Shown here: positions 37,583 through 46,640 of the stretch, piece by piece
Layout: each line of letters starts with the position of its first letter
Position numbering within the stretch: the stretch's first letter is position 1
Assembly: GCF_003515775.1 (NCBI RefSeq)
Contig: NZ_QWEI01000001.1
Location: forward strand, 39,840-103,839
Reading direction: 5' to 3'
DNA: 64,000 bases
From: Ureibacillus yapensis
GTDB taxonomy: Bacteria; Bacillota; Bacilli; Bacillales_A; Planococcaceae
Made by a program: the position numbers and the translations under genes
Notes under the pieces: generated by a model
Databases searched by the model: none
Told to the model about the DNA's origin: nothing
What the model saw: the letters and a program-made list of their open reading frames with translations, nothing else

Positions 37583-38698
37583 CTAATTCGACTTAATTCC
37601 TGCTCCGCATAAGGGGATAATCACTGCTTCATCTTTCGATTCTGAATACTCTAAGTACCCTGCATAATTAATAGCAGAAGTGATTTCTACATAAAATCCT
37701 TTGGCTGCAAGTTTGCTGCGAGCTTCCGCTATTGCTTCTTCGCCGAAGGTAATGATCGTACCTTCCGTTGCCCGTATTGCTTCCAATATTTGCTTTGACC
37801 TAGCTGGTGCAGCAATGGCAATCCCCTCTGCTAAAGTCCCTCTATTTTTAACCGGCTTTGCGACCAGCTCTTGATTTTCGAATGCTTTGGCAAGTGGTGC
37901 GCAGTTTTCAGCTTGAATCGCTACAATTTTCGGCAACCGGTCAATTTTCTTTGCCTCCAAAAGTTCTTTGAACCCATAATAAACACCCAATACCAACGTT
38001 CCGTTTCCAACCGGAACAATCAAAGTATCCGGAGCTTTTTTCAATTGCTCAAAAATTTCGAAAGCGTATGTTTTTGTTCCTTCGTAAAAATAGGGGTTAT
38101 AGACATGGCTGGCATAAAAAACTTGCTCTTCTTCAACAGCTAAGTGGGCAGCAGCTGCCACATCTTCCCTTGTCCCTTTAATGGCTTTTACATTTGCTCC
38201 ATGTGCTTGGATTTGAGCAAGTTTTTTAGGAGAAGTGTCAGCACTCACATAGACATCGCATTCAATGCCTGCTCTTGCACTATAGGCAGCAATCGCCGTC
38301 CCTGCATTCCCGCTGCTGTCCGCAATCATTTTTTTTGCGCTCAGTTTCTTCGCCAGTGTTACTAAAACAGCAGCGCCACGGTCTTTAAATGAAAGTGTCG
38401 GCATCATATATTCTACCTTAACAAATGTATTGGGCCGATCTTCATCCAAGACTAGTAAAGGGGTTTGCCCTTCCCCGAGAGTAATGGAAGGCCATCCCGT
38501 TAAATCATCTCCGGCATCCATTGAAGAGGCATATCGCCAGATCGATGGATGGCTTGTCCAGTGATCAATCTGCGAGTTCCCAGTTGATTTTTCTAAGTCA
38601 AGCAGCCCGCCGCATTCACATTTCCAGCGCGTTTCCTGAATCGGATAAGTTTTATTGCATATAGAACAAATATATTTTGTCATTTTCATCGTCTCCAT
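37583..38698 (-). CDS. Threonine synthase-like PLP enzyme (copy 1), paired with RidA
   Basis: This 371-residue fold-II PLP enzyme has an N-terminal zinc ribbon (C11, C14, C27, C29). The PLP lysine is K105 in LSFKDRGAA. The phosphate loop is in SSGNAGTAIAA and PVGNGTLVLG, and it ends PLCGAGIKSN. It resembles threonine synthase, but the gene is fused by a one-base TAATG overlap to ridA and not to hom or thrB. That suggests an ammonia-lyase or dehydratase that releases enamines. It is clearly paralogous to the gene at 45533. ATG 38698 is used here; ATG 38683 has the better SD (GGAG) and could be the true start. Confidence 0.85.
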   Translation of the reverse strand: METMKMTKYICSICNKTYPIQETRWKCECGGLLDLEKSTGNSQIDHWTSHPSIWRYASSMDAGDDLTGWPSITLGEGQTPLLVLDEDRPNTFVKVEYMMPTLSFKDRGAAVLVTLAKKLSAKKMIADSSGNAGTAIAAYSARAGIECDVYVSADTSPKKLAQIQAHGANVKAIKGTREDVAAAAHLAVEEEQVFYASHVYNPYFYEGTKTYAFEIFEQLKKAPDTLIVPVGNGTLVLGVYYGFKELLEAKKIDRLPKIVAIQAENCAPLAKAFENQELVAKPVKNRGTLAEGIAIAAPARSKQILEAIRATEGTIITFGEEAIAEARSKLAAKGFYVEITSAINYAGYLEYSESKDEAVIIPLCGAGIKSN

Positions 38699-39075
38699 TA
38701 TTCAATATAAGCGATTGCTTCAATTTCAATTTGAAAACCAAAATGCAGCTCGTTCGTTGGCACAACCGTTCTTGCCGGCTTATGCGCTCCAAAGAATTGT
38801 TCATAAACTTCATTTACTCTATCCCAAAGTGCCACATCCGGAATGTATAAGGTCATCCGCAGTATTTGGTCTTTCTTGCTTCCAGCTGCAGCGATTATGG
38901 CTTCGACATTTTTCAACGCTTGCAACGTTTCTTCTTCAATTGTCCCAAATTTCTTTTCTCCTGTTTCAGGATCAATCGCAAACTGTCCTGAAACATACAC
39001 AGTACCCTGATGAATCGTCGCCAAAGCATAGTGGCCATTTGATTTTAAATTCCCTACTTCAAATAAGCTTTTCAT
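38698..39075 (-). CDS. RidA/YjgF-family enamine/imine deaminase
   Basis: RidA proteins hydrolyse reactive 2-aminoacrylate-type enamines and imines left by PLP eliminases. The 125-residue sequence has GTVYVSGQFAIDPETGE in the middle and the active-site arginine R102 in KPARTVVP, followed by GFQIEIEAIAYIE. ATG 39075 follows AAGGGG. Its stop overlaps the start of the PLP enzyme, so the two are translationally coupled and probably work on the same reaction. Confidence 0.9.
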   Translation of the reverse strand: MKSLFEVGNLKSNGHYALATIHQGTVYVSGQFAIDPETGEKKFGTIEEETLQALKNVEAIIAAAGSKKDQILRMTLYIPDVALWDRVNEVYEQFFGAHKPARTVVPTNELHFGFQIEIEAIAYIE

Positions 39076-39446
39076 GTGTAAACCATCCCCTTATCCCATA
39101 TTCCTTACTGCTAACTGAATTTGCCCAACATAAGCGAAAAATAGTTACTACCTTAATAGTAACTAACTTTTCGTGAACTGTAAATATGTTCTGGCATTAA
39201 TGCACTATAGGAATCAGTTTCATTTGTTTTCAACCAGCCAATCTTCAAAAACTGTTTGAAAATTATCTAGAGGAATTTTTGTTTTTATTGATAAATGAAA
39301 GAGTATTTAATAAGTGATTGCATCGACCTCTTTATTACCTGTAAATCCCTGAAATATATATAAATCCCATGTTATACTGAAGCAATAATTATCCAATAAC
39401 TCCTGCTTGGAAATAACCCAAGAAAATGAAAGGAGGAATGAGCTGA
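39076..39446. other. Gap between divergent ridA and yndG-like genes
   Basis: Promoters for both directions must lie here, but no box pair was good enough to call. No coding frame is supported. Confidence 0.4.
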
Positions 39447-40349
39447 ATGAAGAACAAGCCGGTTTATGTCGAAATAGAGATCGATACCCAAATGGATAAG
39501 TTATGGAGAGCAACTCAAACACCCGATTTACATGAACAGTGGGATCTTCGTTTTTCTTCTATTACATACTTGCCCAAAAAAGAAAATGAGCCGCAGCATT
39601 TTTCATATCAACGAAAACTGGGATTCGGCCAAAGAATAGAAGGTTGGGGTATTACCGCCGGCAGCCATGAGGGGAACAATGGTTCGAGAACGTCCTCTTT
39701 ACATTTCGGTACAGATCATCCTATTTCCCCTATTAAGGAAGGAAAAGGATATTGGAAGTATATACCGAATGAAAAGTCCATTACCTTTTTAACTCAATAT
39801 GACTATGATGCAAACTTCGGTAAATTTGGCCAAATCCTGGACCGAATCCTTTTTCGTCCCCTTATTGGCTGGGGTACTGCGCTTAGTTTTGATGTATTAA
39901 AAAGATGGTTGGAAAAAAGAGAAGCTCCTTTCTCTCAATACCTTCGTTTTTTTGCAAGCTGCTTCGCCACTATCCTATTTTGCTTTATATGGATTTACCA
40001 CGGGCTCATCCCGAAGCTTATCTACATGCATCCAGAAGAGATGCTGATGGTAAAAAACGCATTTCAAGTACCTGATGGAAAGGCTTTTTGGATAGTAGTT
40101 ATCACTGGAATCATCGAAATAACCTTTGGGGTAATCTGGCTCTACTATAAAAATAAAAGACATCTATTTTGTTTGCAGATTATCCTATTTCCGTTTCTTA
40201 CGATTACAGCCATAATCGCTGAACCAAGTTCGTTAATCGACCCTTTTAACCCTTTAACTTTTAATAGCAGTCTTTGGATTATTTCCTTAATAGGCTTTTG
40301 GATGAGTAAAGATTTACCTACAGCAACTACCTGCAAGAGAAAGAGGTGA
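39447..40349 (+). CDS. yndG: YndG-like protein: SRPBCC domain fused to DoxX-like membrane domain
   Basis: Residues 1-150 form an SRPBCC-type ligand-binding fold (YVEIEIDTQMDKLWRATQTP, LHEQWD and GYWKYIPNEKSITFLTQYDY). Residues 165-290 contain four membrane helices typical of DoxX-like proteins. The next two genes are yndH- and yndJ-like, giving the B. subtilis yndG-yndH-yndJ order. AAAGGAGG lies ten bases before ATG 39447. Function is unknown; a lipid- or quinone-related envelope role is only a guess. Confidence 0.8.
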   Translation: MKNKPVYVEIEIDTQMDKLWRATQTPDLHEQWDLRFSSITYLPKKENEPQHFSYQRKLGFGQRIEGWGITAGSHEGNNGSRTSSLHFGTDHPISPIKEGKGYWKYIPNEKSITFLTQYDYDANFGKFGQILDRILFRPLIGWGTALSFDVLKRWLEKREAPFSQYLRFFASCFATILFCFIWIYHGLIPKLIYMHPEEMLMVKNAFQVPDGKAFWIVVITGIIEITFGVIWLYYKNKRHLFCLQIILFPFLTITAIIAEPSSLIDPFNPLTFNSSLWIISLIGFWMSKDLPTATTCKRKR

Positions 40350-40357
40350 AGAGATGA

Positions 40358-40972
40358 ATGTCAATATACAAAAAAGTTTTAAATCAACAGTACGATCGAT
40401 TGCACCCTATGTTGCAGAAAAGATATAACTTTTTAAATCAAGCGCCTTTTCACGCAACAGGAGTGATGAAAACCATTAAAGCGGGACCGAAATTTCTCTA
40501 CCCTTTATTGTGGCTAGGCATAAAAATCAAACTTCTATTCCCTGAATCTGGAACGGATATTCCTTTTAAAATTATAAATACACCATTGGCAGGACCTAAC
40601 GGCGAAGAACAAATCCATTGGGAAAGAATCTTTTATTTTGGGACGAAGGTAAGATATTTTAACGCACTCATGAGTTTCGATTCCGATCGTATGCTGATCA
40701 AAGATTATTTAGGTGAGCCAAGTATTCTCTATTCCGATTTAGCCTTTACGGTTTCTTCTGAAGGTTCCTTGAAAATCGAATCCAGAAAACAACGATTGGT
40801 CATTGGAAAATTTGAAATTCCGTTACCTAGCCTATTTCAAGGCTTGGCAACCGTAACTGAAAAATACTGCGAAGAAAAGAGAGCGTTTCAAATCTCGGTG
40901 GATGTCCGAAACCCTTTAATCGGCCATATTTTTTCGTATGAAGGAGAGTTCAATCCCCATGATATGGAATAA
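40358..40972 (+). CDS. yndH: YndH-like DUF4166 protein
   Basis: The 204-residue product has the DUF4166 pattern: LHPMLQKRYNF near the N-terminus, WERIFYFGTKVRYFNALMSF in the middle and the C-terminal FQISVDVRNPLIGHIFSYEG. No signal peptide or cofactor site is seen. AGAGGTGA is eight bases before ATG 40358, eight bases after the previous gene. The 3-prime end overlaps the next gene by 14 bases. Function unknown. Confidence 0.82.
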   Translation: MSIYKKVLNQQYDRLHPMLQKRYNFLNQAPFHATGVMKTIKAGPKFLYPLLWLGIKIKLLFPESGTDIPFKIINTPLAGPNGEEQIHWERIFYFGTKVRYFNALMSFDSDRMLIKDYLGEPSILYSDLAFTVSSEGSLKIESRKQRLVIGKFEIPLPSLFQGLATVTEKYCEEKRAFQISVDVRNPLIGHIFSYEGEFNPHDME

Positions 40973-42581
40973 ACATGCACTTTTTTCGATTGTTTTGTTT
41001 CTAATTGCTGTCGTTTTGGGACAAGACTCCCCTTATCTTTTATTGCTGACAGTGGCCCAAGTTGTCTATGTTCCTCTTACCTTGCAAATGGTTGCAACAG
41101 AGAATGATTGGTTTAGCCGCTATTATTCTTATTTATCCATTCCAGCTTCTGTTTCTGTGATTCTTTTACCTATGACGGATCAATCAGGATTCGAAGTCTT
41201 CCTTGCAGCCATATACTTGATATTTACTCTTATCGTAGCTGGCTATGGCATAAGTCGATTTTTAACAAGGGGATTTGTTCGTTTCGAGGAATTTTGCATT
41301 GACGTGGCCCTTATAAACCTACATATAGGGGGAATGTGGTTCTTCGCTCATATTAAGAATATCAATACGGGATTTTCACCAATCATTACTTGGCTGACTG
41401 CTATCCATTTTCATTATGCCGCTTTTTTATTGCCGATTTTCATAGGATTGCTAGGCAGAATTTATAAGCCTCCCTTTTACCCTTTGGCTGCAGGAATCCT
41501 GTTGCTTTCACCGTTCATCCTGGCGATTGGCATAACATTTTCTGTATGGATTGAATGGATTTCGGTTGTGTTTTATATAATGGGAATCTATGCGTTTTTC
41601 TTCTATAGTTTGAAAACGCCATTTAAGCATCGATTGCAAAAATGGCTGATTGTTTGTTCATTCGGCTCCTTAGGCATTACCATTCTTTTTTCCTTTTTAT
41701 ATGCTTTAGGGCGTTTATCGAACAAATTCTCCCTCAGCATCGATTTTATGCTCCGATTTCATGGAGTTTTGAATTGCGTAATCTTTGCTTTATTGGGGGT
41801 AATCGGATGGTCTGTTTTCGTTCCGTCGGCAAAAATCGAAAAATGGACATTCCCGATCAGTAAAATACGAGGAAACCTGACTATTGGGGAAAAGATACTT
41901 CCCAAAATCACGGACAGGCAAGCTTTGGATTCATATAAAGGATTAGTGGACAAAATGGAGATTTATGTGCCGCATCTTAATCTAAATACGCTCTCACCGA
42001 CGATTCGGGATTTCTATGAAAATACACTTGACTATCGACTATATGCCAAGGTTAAATGGAAAACTTGGTTCATTCCATTTGCTGTCGTTTATCGTTTGAT
42101 CAGTTCATTCGTGCAACAAATCAATCTTCCTTTATCCAGTAAATCGATTGAAATGACTGGCGATATTGTAAAAATCAACGAAGATTTTGATGGAAGGAGC
42201 AGCCCACGGGCATGGGTGAGAAAAATTAATAATAAAGTCACCTTCGTCGCTCTCTATTCATGGCACCGAACGAAAAAACGCACCTATATGAACATTGCTT
42301 TACCGCTTCCCTTCTCTTCCATGATAGGGATTCTGGAATTAAATCAAATTGGACATGAACTCACCTTATCCAGCAAAAAACAACAGCCTAATTCCGATGC
42401 GGGGATCTATTTAGCCTGGAACAAGCGCCTTCTGTTATTGCCCATAGAAGAAACCTTCCATGTCAAAGAAACGGGAGATGGAAGACTATATGCTCAGCAT
42501 AATATGTGGATTTTTTCGATTCCTTTCTTAAACATCACCTATCAAATTGACCGCCGCAATTTAGAAGAACCAAGGAAATAA
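40959..42581 (+). CDS. yndJ: YndJ-like membrane protein
   Basis: The 540-residue product has about nine to ten membrane helices in its first 290 residues and a soluble C-terminal half that again resembles DUF4166-like sequence (LDYRLYAKVKWKTWFIPFAV, SSPRAWVRKINNKVTFVALY). I start at ATG 40959, giving close to the B. subtilis length; AAGGAG lies 12 bases upstream inside yndH. It is the last gene of the ynd-like operon, followed by a hairpin. Function unknown. Confidence 0.82.
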   Translation: MIWNKHALFSIVLFLIAVVLGQDSPYLLLLTVAQVVYVPLTLQMVATENDWFSRYYSYLSIPASVSVILLPMTDQSGFEVFLAAIYLIFTLIVAGYGISRFLTRGFVRFEEFCIDVALINLHIGGMWFFAHIKNINTGFSPIITWLTAIHFHYAAFLLPIFIGLLGRIYKPPFYPLAAGILLLSPFILAIGITFSVWIEWISVVFYIMGIYAFFFYSLKTPFKHRLQKWLIVCSFGSLGITILFSFLYALGRLSNKFSLSIDFMLRFHGVLNCVIFALLGVIGWSVFVPSAKIEKWTFPISKIRGNLTIGEKILPKITDRQALDSYKGLVDKMEIYVPHLNLNTLSPTIRDFYENTLDYRLYAKVKWKTWFIPFAVVYRLISSFVQQINLPLSSKSIEMTGDIVKINEDFDGRSSPRAWVRKINNKVTFVALYSWHRTKKRTYMNIALPLPFSSMIGILELNQIGHELTLSSKKQQPNSDAGIYLAWNKRLLLLPIEETFHVKETGDGRLYAQHNMWIFSIPFLNITYQIDRRNLEEPRK

Positions 42582-42629
42582 ATAAAACGTATAAACACCA
42601 CCTTTTTTGCGCTAGGTTATTTAAACCAT

Positions 42630-42673
42630 AAAAGGCGATTTCCGGAGTCATCCAGGAAGCGTCTTTTCCTGTG
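42630..42673 (+). terminator. Terminator after yndJ
   Basis: AAAAGGCGATTTCC pairs imperfectly with GGAAGCGTCTTTT around a ten-base loop. The T-run lies within the stem end. Confidence 0.55.
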
Positions 42674-42861
42674 TCTGGCTTTAGCTGCCTTGCTCGTTTC
42701 AAGGGGCTGCAGAATATGATTTATACACCCTTTCATAGCAGAGCAAATGAATTTCCGTGCAATAAATGCCAATTATAAAATTCAGTATTTTATTACTTTT
42801 TATAGGTCTATTGTTTATTCGCAAAACCTTTGTTAGAATTCAAAAAACAACTTCATACAAT

Positions 42862-42930
42862 CCTTATATATCTATGGAAATATGGTCCATACGTTTCTAC
42901 CTGGCAGCCGTAAAGTGCCGGACTATAAGG
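42862..42930 (+). promoter_or_regulatory. Purine riboswitch, guanine/hypoxanthine type, upstream of nupC
   Basis: P1 is CCTTAT / ATAAGG. The joining and loop elements match the class: ATATC, then ATGGAAATATGGTCCAT for P2, GTTTCTACC, and TGGCA-x-CCGTAAA-x-TGCCG for P3. The ligand-pairing base lies in GGACTATAAGG and is C, the guanine/hypoxanthine form (adenine aptamers have U). Here the riboswitch precedes a terminator and a nucleoside transporter gene, so high purine should turn the gene off. Confidence 0.92.
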
Positions 42931-42962
42931 AAAGTTAGAGTATTATTTTATGCAAAAACTAC

Positions 42963-43015
42963 GGTGCATTCTCTTCTTTCTTTATAGATGAAGCGGATGC
43001 ACTTTTTTATTTTTA
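42963..43015 (+). terminator. Riboswitch-controlled terminator of nupC
   Basis: GTGCATTCTCTTC pairs with GAAGCGGATGCAC (one mismatch, one G-U), then TTTTTTATTTTT. CTCTTCTTTCTTTAT (42970-42984), inside the terminator, can instead pair with ATAAGGAAAGTTAGAG (42925-42940), which includes the 3-prime strand of P1. That is the expected antiterminator. Confidence 0.85.
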
Positions 43016-43079
43016 CAGAATAGAAGTCAGACATCTGACTAATGATGGTTGTTCATAAAGATCTTTCAGGAGGTTAATG

Positions 43080-44273
43080 ATGAATATTTTATTCGGCTTA
43101 TTATCCCTTATTGGGTTACTATTTTTAGCTTGGCTACTAAGCAAAAACAAAAAAGCCATCAAATGGCGTACAATTCTAGTCGGTGTCGTATTAGAAGGGA
43201 TTTTCGTTTACTTTATGCTCAACGTTTCCTTTGGCCGTTGGATTTTGACAAAAGCGGCAGAAGGCGTGCAAAACATCCTTGACTATAGCCAAGAAGGCAT
43301 CGAATTCTTATTTGGCGGTTTTTTCACAGAAGGAACGAATGTAGGATTTGTATTTGCCATTCAGGTGTTATCTGTGATCATCTTTATCTCGGCACTGGTA
43401 TCAGCGCTGTATTATTTGCGAATTATCCCATTCGTTGTGCGCGGTCTCGGTTGGATTGTCGGTAAAGTATTTGGTACTACTCGCGTTGAATCCTTTAATA
43501 CGGTTGCTAATACAATGTTGGGTGTAGTGGAATCTCCCCTGCTCATTAAGCCCTATCTGGCAAAATTGACTCGTTCGGAATTATTCACCGTTATGGTTGG
43601 AGGAACGGCTTCAGCCAGCGGAGCAATCCTTTTGTCATATGCTCAAATGGGCATCGATATTAAATATTTACTCATCTCTGTCTTCTCGGTCCCATTTGTT
43701 GCGATTGTCATGTCGAAAATCATGGAACCCGAAACAGAAGAGTCACAAACTAGTGAAGATATCAAAATGGAAAGTGCAGGATATACAAATATATTCGAAG
43801 CGATTTCTGAGGGAGCAGTAAGCGGCGTGAAGCTTGCCATCAATATTGGTGGTTTACTGATTGCGTTCATTAGTATCTTGGCCCTTGTAGACGGGATGCT
43901 GGGCTTCATCGGTACAGATTTAGCAACCATATTCGGTTACGTATTCTTTCCTTTTGCTTTACTTGTTGGTATTCCGGTTGAGGATGCTTTCCGAGCTGCG
44001 TCCATCATCGGAACAAAGCTTACAGCGAATGAACTGATTGCATTCCAGGACCTGCTTAAAATTCAAGAGGAACTAAATCCTCAAACGGTTGCCATTCTTT
44101 CCGTGGCTTTATGCAACTTCGCAAACCTTGCTACAATCGGACAATTGATTGTAGGTCTTGGTTCTCTAGCACCATCAAAGAAAAAACAAATTGCCTCTCT
44201 AAGTTTCAAGGCCATTATTGCCGGTACTATGGCAAGCTTTATTACAGCCATTTTTGTAAATATGTTTATCTAG
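43080..44273 (+). CDS. nupC: Concentrative nucleoside transporter, NupC family
   Basis: The 397-residue product is a cation-coupled nucleoside importer with about nine or ten membrane segments. Family motifs are VFGTTRVESFNTVANTMLGV, ESPLLIKPYL and the SGAILLSYAQMG stretch. GVPVEDA-type GIPVEDAFRAASIIGTKL lies in the C-terminal half. ATG 43080 is six bases after AGGAGG. An upstream guanine-type riboswitch fits uptake of purine nucleosides. Confidence 0.92.
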   Translation: MNILFGLLSLIGLLFLAWLLSKNKKAIKWRTILVGVVLEGIFVYFMLNVSFGRWILTKAAEGVQNILDYSQEGIEFLFGGFFTEGTNVGFVFAIQVLSVIIFISALVSALYYLRIIPFVVRGLGWIVGKVFGTTRVESFNTVANTMLGVVESPLLIKPYLAKLTRSELFTVMVGGTASASGAILLSYAQMGIDIKYLLISVFSVPFVAIVMSKIMEPETEESQTSEDIKMESAGYTNIFEAISEGAVSGVKLAINIGGLLIAFISILALVDGMLGFIGTDLATIFGYVFFPFALLVGIPVEDAFRAASIIGTKLTANELIAFQDLLKIQEELNPQTVAILSVALCNFANLATIGQLIVGLGSLAPSKKKQIASLSFKAIIAGTMASFITAIFVNMFI

Positions 44274-44304
44274 ACACAATCGAGCAATTTAAAAGGAAAT
44301 TAAT

Positions 44305-44343
44305 AGCCTGGGAGATTAAGTAATCTCTCAGGCTTGTATTTTT
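44305..44343 (+). terminator. Terminator after nupC
   Basis: AGCCTGGGAGATTA pairs with TAATCTCTCAGGCT around AG, followed by TGTATTTTT. Confidence 0.9.
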
Positions 44344-44394
44344 ATCCTCAATGAAGCTAGCAAACAGAAGGACGAACCACATATTAGAGGTTTG

Positions 44395-45501
44395 CTATTG
44401 TAATTTACCCCTGCATAGGATGGGAATTTCCTCAATAACTTCATCACCAGATATTAGGTATGCAATGTCGTATAGGTTGCAGACTGGACAGATATGGTTT
44501 GGGATGATTTCCACTTTGTCGCCGATCGAGACTTCATTTCTGAATTTTTCATTATAGATAATAGCATGCTCATCATAAACTTGGTCAATGTAGACATCAT
44601 CAGAGTTCTTTATATAACCTAAGCCGGTAGTTGCGCAAATGCCTTGGCTTCGGGATTGCATGGTTAATCCCTTCGCGCCTACATCGGTAATCACTCGCTC
44701 ATGTGTTGGTTTACTTATAACGGTTGTTAAAACGGTTGCTGCACAGCGGTCATAGGACTCTATAGCATTTCCTTGTGAAACATCCATTAGAATATACGTC
44801 CCAACGCGTAGTTCAGTAATACCCTCCATTACCCCAAAATCGTGCATCATTGGCGGTGTGGACCCGATACTGATCGTTTCTAGCTGACAGCCCAAGTCCG
44901 TTGCAATTTTTGAAAAATGCAGGGTACGAATTTGAGCAGCATTGTATAGTGCACGGCACTCTTCAATATCTTTCGCTTTATAAGTATGGCCATCATGCGA
45001 GAAGATTCCCTTTAAGTTCACATTCGTGCATTCCATAATATACTTCACCAGCTCTATATAATCATTTTCTTCAATAACACCGGACCGATTTTCGCCCACT
45101 TCGATTTCAATTAATACCTGGGCGGGTTTTTGGCTATTACTAAAAACCTTCTCTATCATTCTACATTGTTCAACACTATCCACTCCAAAGGAAATATCAA
45201 TTGTTTCAGCTAGCTTTTTAATGCGATTCAGTTTATCTTCTCCGACTATTTCATTGGCTATAAAAATATCGGTTAGACCGTTCTCGGCCATTACTTCAGC
45301 TTCGCCAACCTTTGCAACGGCAATCCCCTTTGCTCCGGCTTGTTCCTGCAATTTGGCTAGCTTCGGTGATTTATGGGTTTTTGTATGCGGTCGAAGCGCC
45401 ACATTATATTTGTTGGCGTATGCTTGCATGTGATGGATATTATCCAGCATGATTTCTTTATCAAAAAGTAAACTTGGCGTAGCTAAATCTTTAATTTTCA
45501 T
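44395..45501 (-). CDS. Fold-III PLP enzyme, D-serine dehydratase / D-threonine aldolase family (paralogue 1)
   Basis: The 368-residue enzyme has an alanine-racemase-like N-terminal barrel with the PLP lysine K41 in RPHTKTHKSP. VGENRSGV and FSHDGHTY follow. It ends in the D-Ser dehydratase-like domain. The metal motif NHICPVC (H336-x-C338) matches the His-x-Cys zinc pair of eukaryotic D-serine dehydratase rather than the His-x-Asp of characterised D-threonine aldolases (from memory). Dehydration of D-serine or a relative is therefore the best guess. It is the last gene of the sigma-54 operon, 31 bases after the threonine-synthase-like gene. It shares the fold with the gene at 47960. Confidence 0.85.
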   Translation of the reverse strand: MKIKDLATPSLLFDKEIMLDNIHHMQAYANKYNVALRPHTKTHKSPKLAKLQEQAGAKGIAVAKVGEAEVMAENGLTDIFIANEIVGEDKLNRIKKLAETIDISFGVDSVEQCRMIEKVFSNSQKPAQVLIEIEVGENRSGVIEENDYIELVKYIMECTNVNLKGIFSHDGHTYKAKDIEECRALYNAAQIRTLHFSKIATDLGCQLETISIGSTPPMMHDFGVMEGITELRVGTYILMDVSQGNAIESYDRCAATVLTTVISKPTHERVITDVGAKGLTMQSRSQGICATTGLGYIKNSDDVYIDQVYDEHAIIYNEKFRNEVSIGDKVEIIPNHICPVCNLYDIAYLISGDEVIEEIPILCRGKLQ

Positions 45502-45532
45502 TTATTTTCTCCTCTTTTTCGTCGGAATTAAT

Positions 45533-46639
45533 CTAATTACTCTTAATGCCGGCACCACATAAAGGCATGACGACTTGTTGTTCTCTTAATTTTGGATATT
45601 TCTCAAGATATTGCAAATAGCCTGCATAATTAGCTGCTGAAGTTATTTCAACATATACTCCTTTTAAAGCAAGCTCATTTCTCGCCTGAAGAATACTTTC
45701 CTCAGAGACACCAATAATATCTCCTCCGGTAGCCCGAATGGCTTCTAGTATTTCCGTACCTCGCGCGGGCGCTGCAATTGCAATTCCTTCAGCTATTGTT
45801 CCTTTATTTTCGCCAGCTTCAACCGATGTTTTTCCTTCCTCAAAGGCTTTAAAAATAGGGGCACATGAAGCTGCTTGAACAGCGAGAATTTTGGGCATTT
45901 CTTGAATATGGCCATTACTCATCAGTTCCTGGATGGCAATAAAAGCGCCCATTATCAATGTACCATTTCCTACCGGAATAATAAATGCCCCAGGCAGTTT
46001 GCCATTCAATTGCTCAAACACTTCATATATATACGTCTTGGTTCCTTCCCAAAATAATGGATTAAAAATATGACTCGCATAAAACAAATTTCTCTCCTCC
46101 ACCATGGCTATCGCAGCGTTGGAGGTATTTTCCCGGTTTCCCGGTATTTTATGAACTGTTGCCCCATGTGCCTCAATCTGTTTTAGTTTTTTTTCAGATG
46201 TTGACTCAGGAACGAAAATATCACATTGAATGCCCGCTCTCGCACCATATGCTGCAATAGAAGTTCCGGCATTTCCGCTACTATCCGCAACAACTCGATC
46301 GATACCAAGTTTTTTTGCCATGGCAACAAGTACTACTGCTCCTCTATCTTTAAATGATAGAGTAGGCATATAGTATTCTGCTTTCGCCAGGAGATTTTCC
46401 GATATTCTAATTAGAGGTGTATTCCCCTCGCCCAATGTAATTTCCCGCCAAACATCATCTTTCTCAAAAGGCATGGAATCGGCATATTTCCATAATGACA
46501 TTTCTTGAGAGTGGGCTGTTTCAAAAAAATTTACTTTCTTCTTCTCGTATTCAAGATGCAGCAAGCCTCCACAATCACATTTCCATTTATTACTTTCAAG
46601 AGTGTAACTGGACTTACAAGCTGAACAAACATAATTCAT
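45533..46639 (-). CDS. Threonine synthase-like PLP enzyme (copy 2)
   Basis: This 368-residue enzyme is the paralogue of the 37583 gene. It has zinc ribbon cysteines C5, C8, C21 and C23, PLP lysine K97 in LSFKDRGAV, SSGNAGTSIAAYGARAGI, PVGNGTLIMG and the same C-terminus PLCGAGIKSN. ATG 46639 is chosen because AAAGGAAG lies six bases upstream. It is fourth in the operon and follows the remains of a ridA gene, repeating the RidA-enzyme order of copy 1. It is probably a threonine or hydroxyamino-acid ammonia-lyase-like enzyme rather than biosynthetic ThrC; this is inference. Confidence 0.85.
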   Translation of the reverse strand: MNYVCSACKSSYTLESNKWKCDCGGLLHLEYEKKKVNFFETAHSQEMSLWKYADSMPFEKDDVWREITLGEGNTPLIRISENLLAKAEYYMPTLSFKDRGAVVLVAMAKKLGIDRVVADSSGNAGTSIAAYGARAGIQCDIFVPESTSEKKLKQIEAHGATVHKIPGNRENTSNAAIAMVEERNLFYASHIFNPLFWEGTKTYIYEVFEQLNGKLPGAFIIPVGNGTLIMGAFIAIQELMSNGHIQEMPKILAVQAASCAPIFKAFEEGKTSVEAGENKGTIAEGIAIAAPARGTEILEAIRATGGDIIGVSEESILQARNELALKGVYVEITSAANYAGYLQYLEKYPKLREQQVVMPLCGAGIKSN

Positions 46640-46640
46640 A

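Noticed and set aside
37583..38698. Calling the two zinc-ribbon PLP genes thrC
   Set aside because: Motifs fit the threonine synthase superfamily, but ridA coupling and the sigma-54 catabolic operon argue against a biosynthetic role, so no gene symbol was given.
42766..42987. Plus-strand 73-codon frame starting MPIIKFSILLLF upstream of nupC
   Set aside because: It overlaps the purine riboswitch and its terminator and has no SD. The structured RNA explains the sequence better.
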